Shown here piece by piece: positions 18,528 through 28,135 of a DNA stretch of 28,135 nucleotides. Source of the DNA: Chara braunii. Lineage: Eukaryota > Streptophyta > Charophyceae > Charales > Characeae. Both the position numbers and the translations under genes were made by a program. Position 1 is the stretch's first letter, and each line of letters starts with the position of its first letter. The DNA is taken from assembly GCA_003427395.1 (NCBI GenBank), contig BFEA01000950.1, forward strand, positions 183,087 through 211,221, in the 5' to 3' direction. A model generated the notes under the pieces. That model was not told the origin of the DNA and made no database searches. It saw only the letters and a list, made by a program, of their open reading frames with translations.

Positions 18528-20670
18528 GACTGATGCAGATATTTCTTCGTGGAGCTGCATGGTGACGGCTTCAATCACAGGGTCATTATTTGGGTTTACT
18601 GGTCAGGCATGTCCTTTTTTAAATTGGCAGTGGTGTTGAGGGTGTGCAAGGACTGTGCCTAGTTCAAAAGGATTTAGAGACTTGCTTCACTGCGGGGTTT
18701 TGCACAGTGCCAATTTTCTGTCTTTTGTGGTGGACTGCTTTCTGCCACAACTTGTTCGTTTCACAAATTTGTTTGAAAGAGATCCTTCATTGATGAAGTT
18801 GCTTTTGAAAGGTTTTACCTTTTCTCTCTTGGATTCCAGATGTTGCTCTTTTCTTACATCTTTAGTTCTTGTGGTTTCATGTTGTATATGCCTTTTCGAT
18901 GTTGAAACTTCCATGTCCCATTTGCCATTCTGCTAGACAACAGGTTTGTTGTGTGATTGGATTGATTGCAGGGACGTTTCCCCCTGGAAAGCCGCGCACC
19001 CGATCTCCAAAGCCATAAGCTGACAAGAATGGCTTCCCAGAAGGTCATGGATTGCTTTATCGACTCTGAACGCCCCGGCGCAAGCAACTCCTGTTTGTTT
19101 ATCCTCTTCCGCCTTTTGTTGTGATGAGCTCTCTTCCATCACGATAGCGAAAGCAGCTGTTCTGTAATCAACCAATACTTGTCTGCTTTAGTGTTGGTGA
19201 TGTGCGGTGAAGCTCCCTTTGGTCTGCACCAATGTAATGATGAAGGAAGTGAGATAGGGGCTATATTCCGTGCACGGGCAACTTTCACTTTGCAGGAGTC
19301 TATGTTGACATCTGATGTCCTTGGTAAGGCACTTCCTTTCTTTGCATTTAGTTGCTGGGTATTTTTTTTTTTTTTCAACTGGCACAAAAATAGGGCAATG
19401 GTCTTTTGCTAGGTGTCCTGGTGCCAAAACTGGCGCAGGTTGCCGCGTTTTGGAGTCCGTTGCTCGTCTTGAATATGCTGAAACCAATGTGAGGAATGAC
19501 GTGTGTGGGTTAGGATGTCTGGTCTATATCTGTGTGCTCTCCTCTTCATTAAGAAATGGTCAGTGACTTCAGCAGGTTCTCAACAGGGAGACCTTGTAGG
19601 TGGTATTATCCTGTTCAGCTCATGAAGCACGAGTCAAGTTTTTGACACGATGCCCTGCATCGCAGGTCAAGCAGTGGAATTAGGCAAAAGGGAGAGAAGA
19701 GTGAACGAAGAAGCGCACAAGATTGGGTGTGTCTTGTTTGACGTCGTCTTCATCCTTGTTTCGGGATGTGCTCCGCCTTAAAGCCTACAGAACCAACACG
19801 CCTCCTGACTACCAACTAAATACAATAGGTGATGAATGAACAAGAATCGATGTCCGAATGATCCCCCTCACTGCCAGCACTCAAACAGCTGTGCTTGTTC
19901 GCTGTCAATGGACTGGAGTGCTTCATTCGGATGAGCATAGGACAACACACTTAGAATGTATATGCGATTTCTTACAGCCAAAGCCACACCCCTGGATGAT
20001 GTCCATGTGCAACTGGCATTTCAGCAGGGGGGCTCTAGAACCGGGCCAGCCAAGGCAGTGGAGGCTGTCCACAATATATAGCCAATTGTGAGTTTATCTT
20101 GTGGCTTCCCTCCGTGGTTCTTCCTCTGCCTCTACTCTTACCTTCCGTATACCTCCATAGCCTAGCTTGAGGTCCTTCCTAGACCTTCTCCCTTCTGGAA
20201 CCATTCCTCCATAGCGATGGAAGTCTTCTTCCTCAGCTTCGTTTCCTCCGTAGTCACCCAAGCGTTCTGCCGGCCTCTCCGTCATGGTGGGACCAGAGCA
20301 AAGATGTTCAGGCGAACACCTGGACTACGCTTTTATCTGAATGATGTGAATTATTGCCTCATCCCCTTGCTCTATTGTGCTTACCTTTAAGACCTGTACC
20401 TAGTCCTAATCCTGGCTGCATACGGACTGGTAACGTCATGACTCTTATCTGCTAGCCTCCGGACATTACGGCATACCTGACATAATGGATATATCCCTTT
20501 TTTTTTTTATCCCTACTACGAGCTCACTAACAAATTCTACTTTGCCCCTGACTAACCCTCGCAACTCACGAATGTCCTCCGACAGTGAAATTCCATGCCT
20601 GTCTGTGAGCCTAAGCAAATCCACTAACTGCACTTGTCCAAAGCACAGACACACACGGAAACCGAGTTAG
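18528..20670. other. Intergenic stretch without recognisable gene
   Basis: Mixed T-rich and GC-moderate sequence. Short frames on both strands show no family resemblance. The minus-strand frame near 20094-20285 is Glu/Arg/Gly-rich with recurring YGG, but it is short and unplaced. Confidence 0.4.
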
Positions 20671-20673
20671 CAT

Positions 20674-20981
20674 GCAGACTGAGGCTATGACTCAGCCTCA
20701 CAGGCAAGCACCCAGACATACATACAACATCAGCAGACGCTCCGACTCAGCACAGACGCTGCAGTGTTGTTGCTGAGTCGGAGTGCTGCTGATTGGTTCC
20801 CTTTTGCTGCGTTTGCCGAGTCCGAGTGCAGCAGATGCGGATTTGTCAGGCTGCAGCTGTGCGGGCCATTGCAGAGGCAGCATGTGCACAGTACAGTTCG
20901 TGATCGAGGTGCATCAGGAAGGCAAAAGGGAACCAATCAGTTAGCACTCGCCCGCACAGTTGCAGCCCGACAAATCTGCAG
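20674..20981. repeat. Complex foldback element with interleaved inverted repeats
   Basis: Arm A (20789-20807, CTGATTGGTTCCCTTTTGC) is perfectly inverted at 20922-20940. Arm B (20840-20865) is inverted at 20951-20976 at 24 of 26 bases. The order A-B-A'-B' is interleaved, not nested. Another hairpin pairs 20742-20752 with 20771-20781 (CCGACTCAGCA), extending outward to about 22 bp with small gaps. A small hairpin precedes it near 20680-20700 (TGAGGCT/AGCCTCA). Confidence 0.8.
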
Positions 20982-20989
20982 CGGAGTCT

Positions 20990-22140
20990 GAATACTCAGA
21001 ATGCGGCACATTGTGCCAGAAACTGCAGAAGACTCTGAATATAAGGGTAGTTGGTTAGTGATGCAGAAACCAGGACTCCAATAGATAATGATGGTGATGA
21101 TGTAGTGAAATCTTGTAATCTCCGATGGTCTGTACTTCTGAGGCACATTATGCCAACCTTAAGGGCCTACTCACACTAGGGAGGCTTCTTTTAGAGTTTT
21201 TTTAACGTTTATTGCTGTGGTTTTGAAGGCACAGTTTGCCCACCCACCCATCAAATTCGCAATTGACGTGGCAAATGTCAGCTGCCGGCAGGGCTGTGCG
21301 GTTGAGCAATTTGACTATAGAGGTGCTGGCAATTGCGCCGCCCCCCCCCCCCCCCCGCGGGGCAAGGCATGCATACCCCCAGTGTCAGTGTGAGTTTTTG
21401 TGAGCTTAGTGCATGCTGTAGAGAGTGTCCCTGTATTTTGAACGCGAAAGATACTTCTTCTAGTGTAACCAGTCCGTTTCCTAGCCATGCGAGAACACGG
21501 CCGTGCTCTTGAAATGGGCCGCGCATGTGAAATGGCTAGGAATTTGCGGGAAACATACAGGTGGGTTAAGAACATGGAAAACTGGACTCCCAGGTTTGAA
21601 ATGATGTAGAAGCGTAGGCAACTTGGGCTTCTTGAGGGAATGTCATGAGGTTAAGACCTTGGCTAGGGAGAGAAAATTAGATACTGCTCATCAGGGTTAC
21701 CTGCCTGAATGCTCGGGGGGAGGGGTCTCCACCCCCCGCAAACATTCGGGTGTCCGGCCGAACGTGAGGGGGCCGAACTTCCCAAAGTTCAAACCCCGCC
21801 AGAAATAATTTCGGGACTTCTTTTTTTTTTTTTTTTAAATGGCGACTTCTGTTTCATGTAGGGCATCCCTATAAATTTGCAGGGCATTTGGTTAAACCGA
21901 AAAAAAATGAAACATTGCCAAAGATGGCGATGTCACAAATGTGCTCCGGCCACGCACTGTTTTGTTTTCCCTCTTCCCTTCTTCTCTTGTTTTTCCTTGA
22001 ACCACCACTACCTCCGAGCCTGTTTTTGCCGACCCTGATTTTCACTGCACACCGAGTTTGGCCGAGCCGGGGCAGTTTCATGGAAGAAAGAACAAGGGGA
22101 AAAAAAAGAAAGAAAAAAAAAGACGGGACTTCCCAAACGC
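20990..22140. other. Intergenic stretch with scattered hairpins
   Basis: No gene is recognised. Contents I can support: poly(C) at 21341-21356, a hairpin pairing 21478-21488 with 21532-21542 (TTCCTAGCCAT, perfect), a GC-rich imperfect hairpin about 21705-21750, a poly(T) run near 21821-21836, and A-rich runs near 22098-22122. Confidence 0.5.
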
Positions 22141-22147
22141 CTTGATA

Positions 22148-22445
22148 ACTACCAGATACATTCTACGAGGTGCTCTTGTGACTGTGCCCTTAGTGAACGT
22201 GTGTACGGGAAAAAACAGTGAAGCGATGAAAAAAAATGAAGGAATCCCTTATGCTGTGATTGAGGGAGGATACATGATGCTACAGCAGTGAGCAAGTTAT
22301 ATGCCACGAGTGAAATACGCCCTGCCTGGCTGGCAGGGCACTATAATGAGTTGAAAAAAAAAAAAACAAAAAAAAAACCCAACTGCATATCTTTTTCCCG
22401 ACGTAGTGGCCAGATACATTCCTAGAAGCACTGGTGTAACTGCGT
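22148..22445. repeat. Direct repeat pair flanking about 220 bp
   Basis: CCAGATACATTC occurs at 22152-22163 and 22410-22421, each followed by related sequence ending GTG-ACTG or GTGTAACTG. It may be a small terminal-repeat element. A perfect 8-bp hairpin (GCCCTGCC, 22319-22339) lies between the two. Confidence 0.4.
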
Positions 22446-22616
22446 TTGCCTCGTGAGGGCCTTCCGATGTCCCTGGAGCGGGGACTCTTTGTTCATTCTG
22501 TTTTTTTGTTCTTTTTTTTTCTTTTTTTTGTCGGCCTCCAACACTGCCCCAAGCCACATGTTTTCAGGAGTAGGCTACTAGTTTGCCTGTGACAGGTAGT
22601 GGTGGTCTAAACTCTT

Positions 22617-22619
<3 letters not shown>

Positions 22620-22672
<53 letters not shown>
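22620..22672. repeat. (TG)n microsatellite
   Basis: More than 25 uninterrupted TG units. Confidence 0.98.
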
Positions 22673-22675
<3 letters not shown>

Positions 22676-22869
22676 GATATATCCCATAGTGTACTCACCA
22701 TGCACCCCTTGGAACCCCCATGGGACGCCCCGCCCTGCGGCAACCAAACTAACGCTGTATGTTGCCACTGTACTACATCTCATGAAGCTATCTCATGCAT
22801 ACATGGTTATCCATGACCAGCTTTCCAAAGTACCAGATGTATAGGCAAGAGGGCATGAGGGAGGCAGGA

Positions 22870-23060
22870 GGGCAGACAACATGCAAGCACAGCAGCAGGC
22901 AAACCCAAAAAAACGAGTCCCAGAAGGATGCCAAGGCCAGGCAGACTAGAGGGGCATCAAGGCATGCCAAAACCAAGCAATCAAAAGAACGTCAAGGCAT
23001 AGGCTGGAGGGCACGGGGGAGGTGGGAGGGGCAGGCAACATGCGAGCAGAAAAATACGAG
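22870..23060. repeat. Diverged tandem duplication, period about 159 bp
   Basis: GGGCAGACAACATGC (22870) recurs as GGGCAGGCAACATGC (23029). Both are followed by an ACGAGTCCCA motif. Confidence 0.55.
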
Positions 23061-23096
23061 TCCCAAAAGAACCAAAAAACTGATGATACCAAGATT

Positions 23097-23125
23097 GTTT
23101 CGTCGGAGTTGCACCTACTCATCAG
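23097..23125 (-). ncRNA. Hammerhead-ribozyme-like core
   Basis: On the minus strand CTGATGAG (23125-23118) is followed after 15 bases by CGAAAC (23102-23097). Both invariant hammerhead boxes are exact. The intervening bases can form stem II as G-C, U-A, A.G, G-C, G-C with a 7-base loop. A GTA triplet follows 8 bases later and could be the cleavage site. Stem III would be short and interrupted, and I could not close stem I. Short stem III is known for hammerheads of Penelope-like elements and retrozymes, which act as dimers. TCATCAG and CTGATGA also pair around the whole motif. Confidence 0.45.
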
Positions 23126-23134
23126 GAAGCTGAA

Positions 23135-23287
23135 CCCTTGGCAATCTGTGGAATCTGCGTATTTGACGGTTTGGGTCGTGCGCCCTTTGACCCTTGTTGA
23201 AAGCAGACTACCCTTGGCAATCTGCGGAATCTCCATATTTGATGGTATGGGTCATGAACCCTTTGACCCTTCGTGAAGGCAGACTGT
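23135..23287. repeat. Tandem duplication, period 76 bp, beside the hammerhead-like core
   Basis: CCCTTGGCAATCTG begins at 23135 and 23211. Both units contain GGAATCT, ATTTGA-GGT, GGGTC and CCCTTTGACCCTT. Confidence 0.88.
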
Positions 23288-24050
23288 CCCCACACGGAAC
23301 GCATAGCAGCAGGCAGCACAGTAGAGGCAACACGGCTCCACAATGCCAAAAACGACTGCAAGGAATGATATGGCATGCAGAACATGCAGCGCGCCAACCG
23401 TGTAATGAAGCACAAGGTTACACAAGCAAGGTAACCACACTGCAAGGTACAACATGGCGAGAAGACCAGCAGCTCGGCAACATTGGAGCGATGCACAAGG
23501 CACCAGCGACAAGGCAGCCATCCAACAAGGCCCGCAAGCAGCAGACACGGAAGGCACAACCGGGGGAAGGGCAGCAAGGCAATGGAGCAGCAAAGCTCAA
23601 GCAACACCAACACACGACCACACCATACAGCGAACACATCAACCTGCAAAGAACCACTTGAGAAGCAAGCGGGACGGGCAGCGGTGGAGCGTAGACGGGG
23701 CCGTCCACACATCCAACACGGAGCAAAGTGGCACATGACCTACTCACACAATGATTGAACCCGCAGACTGTTGGTTCCCACCAACCACTGAGCCAGGGAG
23801 GCACTCCGAAGAGCATCCGCCATCACCCACAGGCAACACAGACACCCCGAACCGGGCAGCCCCCCTAAGAGTGCAGTAGGCACTCCGGAACTGGGACCAC
23901 CGACTGTTTGGCACTACTTAAGGGTGCACAGTTTGTTAACAAAAAATACTCAGAAAAAGATCAGGGGGAGGACAGACAACAACAGGAACACAGAAACATA
24001 AGACTGATTGTGTATGTGTAGGCGTACGTCATGTAAGAACATGTCGAATA
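23288..24050. other. GC-rich stretch with many AAGGC/GGCAAC motifs
   Basis: The plus strand is rich in CAAGGCA-like words. On the minus strand this opens a 204-codon Cys/Leu-rich frame (23122-23736) that looks compositional, not coding. No gene is supported. Confidence 0.4.
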
Positions 24051-24074
24051 CGTGATATAAAATCTTATATCACG
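24051..24074. repeat. Perfect 10-bp hairpin
   Basis: CGTGATATAA, loop AATC, TTATATCACG. Confidence 0.75.
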
Positions 24075-25274
24075 ACCAAGCTCCGAAAACTACATCGGCG
24101 CAACCCCATCATCCTTATCAGGCGGGCACAGGATTTTCACAGTTGCAACTCATTCGAAGTAGGAAACAAGAAGGAACTTAAGGGCCTATCCAACCTGTCA
24201 TATTGTGCAAAGCAAGGCCAAGAAGTCCTTTACTCTAGGAAATGTCATTCCAACACGAGAAATAAAGGACAGAAGAATAGGAAAACAGAACAGAATCAAG
24301 GCGAAAAGAGAAGGAAAAAAAATGATTGTGAAACAAGAGATGACAAGTGACATAAGCATGCCTCAATAATTCAACAGTTCCAACCATAACATATCAGTTG
24401 TGTGCATATCAACAAGGACTTAGGAAATGTTGCGGAGCAGATCAGTGAGACATGCTTCAAAGTGGAATTCACTGAGGTGCACCATACCATTCTGTCCTTG
24501 CAGCCTAGGAGACATGTAGAGGTTTTAGGAGGGACGTCAATTGAACTCAGAATTCTTGAAGATGTTTCATTATGCAAGTTTCTTCAAGCATAACAAGTAA
24601 TATATATATTTTTACAAAACAATTTATGACGAACAACGAGAAAGGTATGTAGTAGACATCAGGAGGACGTCAATCGCCGATCGACTTTTGTTGTGAGATC
24701 AAAAGAAGGGGTATACGAGCCTTCTGAAAAAAAAAATCATCCAAGGGGGATAGTAGAAATCCAATCGTAAGTAGGACTTCATACGAAGAAGGGAAAGGTG
24801 AACGAAAGAAAGACAAATTTAGAAGCGAGAAGGAAGATAATGCGGAGGGAGGATTGCAGATGATCACACAAATCAAAAGAAATTCTTTTCTCGAGAAAAA
24901 CATTTATCTGGCCAAATTTACGCTGATGGGTCCCCCTGCCACAAATACGCAGCGAGGGACAAGCCAAGCAGAAGCGAGAAGGGATGTGGATGAGAGAAAG
25001 ACCACTGGCTGTATCCCAAAAGACTGTTTTTCTTTTTTATTATTATTTTTTTAAACAACCGATATATCATTTTTTTTTTTTTTGAGAACAATCTGTGAAC
25101 AGGATGAGATTCAGAAACATGGGGAGGATCCTGAGTATATAATGCCTATTAGGGAATTACTCATGCAATAGTCTGCCACAGAGGTCCTACGAATGCTCAC
25201 TACCCTCGGGTTCCCTGACAAACCCTTCTAATACTTCCCAACACTGTCTTACTCCCTGCTGAGCTCTTCCAGGA
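24075..25274. other. AT-rich stretch without recognised gene
   Basis: A 63-codon plus frame at 24402-24593 has protein-like composition but no family match. It could be a gene fragment. A CCTTGCAG acceptor-like site lies inside it. T-runs lie near 25028-25083. Confidence 0.3.
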
Positions 25275-25475
25275 CTCACGCTCCCACCCTGCTGGGTTAC
25301 AGGGCAACACAACTCGCCCCAACTCCGACCAGCGTCATCCCAGCAGCAACCCTTGGTCGTCCCTTGGGATGCCCACCCCAAAGCATCCCCAGATCTCTCT
25401 ACCAGGCCTCACATTGCTGCATCAGCAGGTTACAGGGCAACACCCCAGCACCGGCCAGCGTCGTTCTGGCATCCA
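25275..25475. repeat. Diverged direct duplication, offset about 130 bp
   Basis: GGTTACAGGGCAACAC occurs near 25294 and 25428. Both are followed by a GACCAGCGTC/GGCCAGCGTC motif. Confidence 0.6.
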
Positions 25476-25570
25476 ACGGCCACGGATCACTGAGTATAAC
25501 AGCATCGAAACCGCCTACGATGGATTGCTAAGAAACCCTAAAGTCCTAAGACATTCACAAGAACAACCAA

Positions 25571-25602
25571 CTTTTTTTTTTTTTCTTTTTTTTTTTTTTT
25601 TT
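25571..25602. repeat. Poly(T) tract
   Basis: Two runs of T with a single C between them. It may be the remnant tail of a minus-strand retroposon, but no body was identified. Confidence 0.8.
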
Positions 25603-26310
25603 AGGCTGTTCCTGGAAATATGGTAATCAAGCCTCGACAACCAAAGCAGGTAGGGGAGTGTCAGTCCCTGAAGTGTTTTTCTGCCGCTAGCCATTGTACA
25701 CACCCTCATCAGAGGGATAACCTGCAAGGGTTTCAGGAGCGTTTAGGGATTGCGAGTGAAGCAGAGGGGGGTGGCAGAGTCTACAACTGGTTCAAGAAAG
25801 CTAGGAACGTGAGGAACGCGAGCAGTGCAATGGAAGCAAGAAGAACATAAGCCGACATTTCGATGGCGACTTCTGATCGTAAGGGGGAAGGAAGATCGTG
25901 ATCATCGCGGAAAGTCCTGGAGATGCATCACAGCGCAAGCAAGGGTAATGGGCGGCTTCGAACGAAGGACATGCAGGGGGCAGGAGGGCACCCGAGAGCT
26001 TATACCGCATCCTCCGTATTGCCAATCAGTTGATCTTCCATAGTAGAGTCCACCTGGAAATCCATGTTGCCAAGGCACAATGGCTCGTGACAAAGAAGAC
26101 ATGAATCGTGTCGAAACCGCCTTTCCTCCTGAGCTTCCCAATACTGGAGCACAACCTTCTGTTTGGCCCGAGAAGCTCTCGGCGGCCTATTTGAGCGCAT
26201 GTGTACAATAGAGAATAGTGGGAGCCAACGGGCATCCTAACAACTGATATAGTCCCTGAGCAGCCTTAGGTCGGAGACCTCTGTCCTTTCAGTGCGGATT
26301 TGCGAAAAAA
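25603..26310. other. Intergenic stretch, no feature supported
   Basis: Mixed composition, with only short frames and no repeats or RNA genes recognised. Confidence 0.4.
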
Positions 26311-26515
26311 ATGCTTCAGGGATGTTTCGACTCTCCAGAAAAAACGAGGAAAAGAAATCCGGAAAGAAGGAAAGAAGGAAAGAAAGAAAAATGAAGGAGA
26401 AAAGGAAAAAAAAAAAAAAAGGAAAAAAAATGAAAAAAAAAATGAAAAGAGAAAAACTTCAAAAAGGAGAAGGAAAGACTAAGAAAATGAAAGAGGAAAT
26501 GGAAAGTATTGTACG
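26311..26515. repeat. A/G-rich low-complexity tract
   Basis: Imperfect GAAA/AAAGG repeats open a Lys/Glu frame on the plus strand by composition alone. Confidence 0.85.
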
Positions 26516-27648
26516 AAACTGGCACTGGATACATCCGGAAGACCCTAAGCAAAATATGTTAACTTGGGTTAATCGATACTACCGTCCTTAGGCTGGCCTC
26601 CAGGCTAGCACGCTGCTAGTCACTTAATCTCCCGCGGTCCCCGAGCGAAATTGAATCAAATTGAGATATTTGAATTCTTAAGTTTCTTTTATTTATTATT
26701 TGTGCAACTTGAATCTCATACATATCCATGGTACGCATCTAGACCTGATTACCACAACAAAGCAGAAGGCCCGAAATTGGTCTCTTGTACTATCTACCAG
26801 GTTTTGTTTTGCTGATTGGACCGTTTCTTTTCTTTTTCTCTTTCTTGTAGAGTCTTGTCTGTCGTCTGTCCCATAACCATACCTCTATTTGTGCTCGGTG
26901 GTGTACAAGAAACCCACTCAGGGCATTGTTTGTTTGAGCATATGATCGTGGCCACTGGTCTGTTGCAGTCGGACTATATCCTTCGACTTCTGCAATGAAA
27001 ACAAACCACATACATGGAAAAGCAAGAAAGGAAAAAGGAAGACACGAATGGTCGACTGAACTTCTTAATTTTTTCTTTTTCTTTTATTTCTTTTCATTGT
27101 TTTATCCGGTCTTTTGACTGTTTTGCTTCCGTGTTCCCACCATCGGAACGGGGCATCTGGTTTTCAGGCCTGAAATTTCTGAAATTAGGGTTTTTGGCTC
27201 AAATTTGATGTTTTTTTGGAATTTCGAGTTTTTGCTATATATGCATTTTGATAGGGTTGCCGTATATGAAATTTGGGGTTATTTGGAGTTTTAGAATTTG
27301 TGCTGTTAGATTTCTGAAATTTCTGCAATCGGTCGAGTTTTTTTTTGGCCAAATTTCATGGAAATGCACCTTTGGCTTGCTGTTTTATATGTTTTTAATT
27401 GCTTTTTTAAGGGTTTTTTTCTGTGATGGGATCGTAAGAATTGCACTCTATGGATTGGTGTGAAATGTTGTTAAAATGACTGTCTGGTTTTCTTACAAAT
27501 GGGCCTGAAAAATGGGTGCTCGGTTAACCTGCTCTCGGGCGCAGGCATCCTGAACGTTGGCCTGAAAGCTACGAGAAAAAACGGGAAAAAAAAAATGAAA
27601 CGGGGAAAGACAAACGAAAAAAAAAAAGAAATAAGAAAAACGAACGGG
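26516..27648. other. T-rich intergenic stretch
   Basis: Short degenerate GAAATTTCTGAAATT-type repeats occur between about 27170 and 27340. No gene or RNA is recognised. Confidence 0.4.
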
Positions 27649-27765
27649 TTCATTCCCGCTTTGCATCGGAAACGCAAAGCGGGAATGAATCTTCCCGCTT
27701 TGGCAGAGAGAGAGAGAGAGAGAGGGAGGGGCGGCAACCTGCACGGAGGGTCGCGGCGAACTCGC

Positions 27766-27804
<39 letters not shown>

Positions 27805-28060
27805 CGTTTCGAGAAAAGAAACGGGAATGCATCTCCTTGCGATCGGGGGAAGATGCACTCCCGTTTCGTTTTTCGAAACGAGACTCTCTCTCTCTCTCTC
27901 TCGTTTCGAAAAATGAAACGGGAATGCATCTTCCCGCTATTACCATTTCGTTTTTCGAAACGAGAGAGAGAGAGCTCTCTCTTTTCGAAAAACGAAACGG
28001 GAACGCGGGAAGATGCATTCCTGTCTTGTTTTGTGAAACGCGACACAGTCTCTCTCTCTC
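27649..28060. repeat. Cluster of palindromes separated by (GA)n/(CT)n tracts
   Basis: Palindrome 1 is perfect with 16-bp arms (27649-27664 and 27674-27689, TTCATTCCCGCTTTGC). Palindrome 2 pairs 27803-27834 with 27851-27882 at 29 of 32 bases. Palindrome 3 pairs 27900-27920 with 27944-27964 at 19 of 21. A fourth, poorer one follows to about 28045. The shared words are CGTTTCGAAAAACGAAACG and CGGGAATGCATCTTCCCG, each itself palindromic. CT or GA runs separate them. Confidence 0.9.
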
Positions 28061-28079
28061 TCTCTCTTGCGACTTTCCT

Positions 28080-28135
28080 TCTCTGTATTTCTTTTTTTTT
28101 TCTTTCGTGTTTTTTTTTTTTATTTTTTTTTTTTT
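28080..28135. repeat. T-rich tract at the right edge
   Basis: Poly(T) with rare other bases, cut by the window end. Confidence 0.9.

Noticed and set aside
20280-20300. TGGTGGGACC as an LTR primer binding site
   Set aside because: It does not match the tRNAi-Met or another tRNA end well enough, and no LTR end abuts it.
21690-21705. CTGATGAG on the minus strand as another hammerhead
   Set aside because: No CGAAAC box follows at suitable spacing. The same holds for the minus-strand CTGATGAG near 25700.
21780-21805. GTTCAAACCCCG as a tRNA T-arm
   Set aside because: No acceptor stem, D-arm or anticodon arm can be placed upstream.
23122-23736. 204-codon Cys/Leu-rich minus-strand frame as a gene
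   Set aside because: It arises from recurring CAAGGC/GGCAAC words on the plus strand. A neighbouring frame is open with similar low-complexity content, and no motif is recognisable.
25740-25755. Plant telomere-type TTTAGGG sequence
   Set aside because: A single isolated copy with no array.
26292-26591. Lys/Glu-rich plus-strand frame as a gene
   Set aside because: A/G-rich low-complexity DNA opens this frame by composition.
27471-28046. 191-codon minus-strand Arg/Ser/Phe-rich frame as a gene
   Set aside because: It is the translation of GA/CT runs and palindromes; the Arg-Glu and Ser-Leu runs are simple-repeat products.

Overview
The window is eukaryotic nuclear DNA from the green lineage. 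The clearest host gene encodes a p24-delta type cargo receptor of the early secretory pathway. It is split by three large GT-AG introns, giving about 11.2 kb of gene for 213 codons. Much of the rest is repeats: a decayed tyrosine-recombinase retrotransposon, hairpin MITEs, an LTR fragment, microsatellites and foldback DNA. Large introns plus a kangaroo/DIRS-like element point to a large-genome plant or streptophyte/green alga rather than a compact angiosperm. I cannot name the species.

Layout. (1) 1-4885: a degenerate DIRS-order element. It has a gag-like ORF with a small intron (+, 402-1473), reverse transcriptase/RNase H (+, 1775-3587), and a tyrosine recombinase on the opposite strand (-, 4885-3495, also with a predicted intron). 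The two coding strands converge and overlap tail to tail, as in the kangaroo element of Volvox. (2) 4886-6239: element flank, then the upstream region of the p24 gene. (3) 6240-17478: the p24 gene, with exons at 6240-6449, 11251-11460, 13283-13359 and 17334-17478. Intron 1 holds four copies of one roughly 115-bp hairpin MITE family. Intron 2 holds tandem duplications, two of them carrying a hammerhead-ribozyme-like core. Intron 3 holds a TG/GA microsatellite, an in-frame 45-bp tandem repeat, several hairpins and a minus-strand Copia-type LTR with its initiator-Met primer binding site. (4) 17479-28135: no gene I can defend. It holds tandem and inverted repeats, a second hammerhead-like core at 23097-23125 (minus), and a cluster of CT/GA-flanked palindromes at the right edge.

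Only the p24 gene looks intact. The retroelement ORFs carry several stops, frameshifts and a lost catalytic arginine, so they are described as relics. No rRNA, tRNA, CRISPR array or prokaryotic operon was found.
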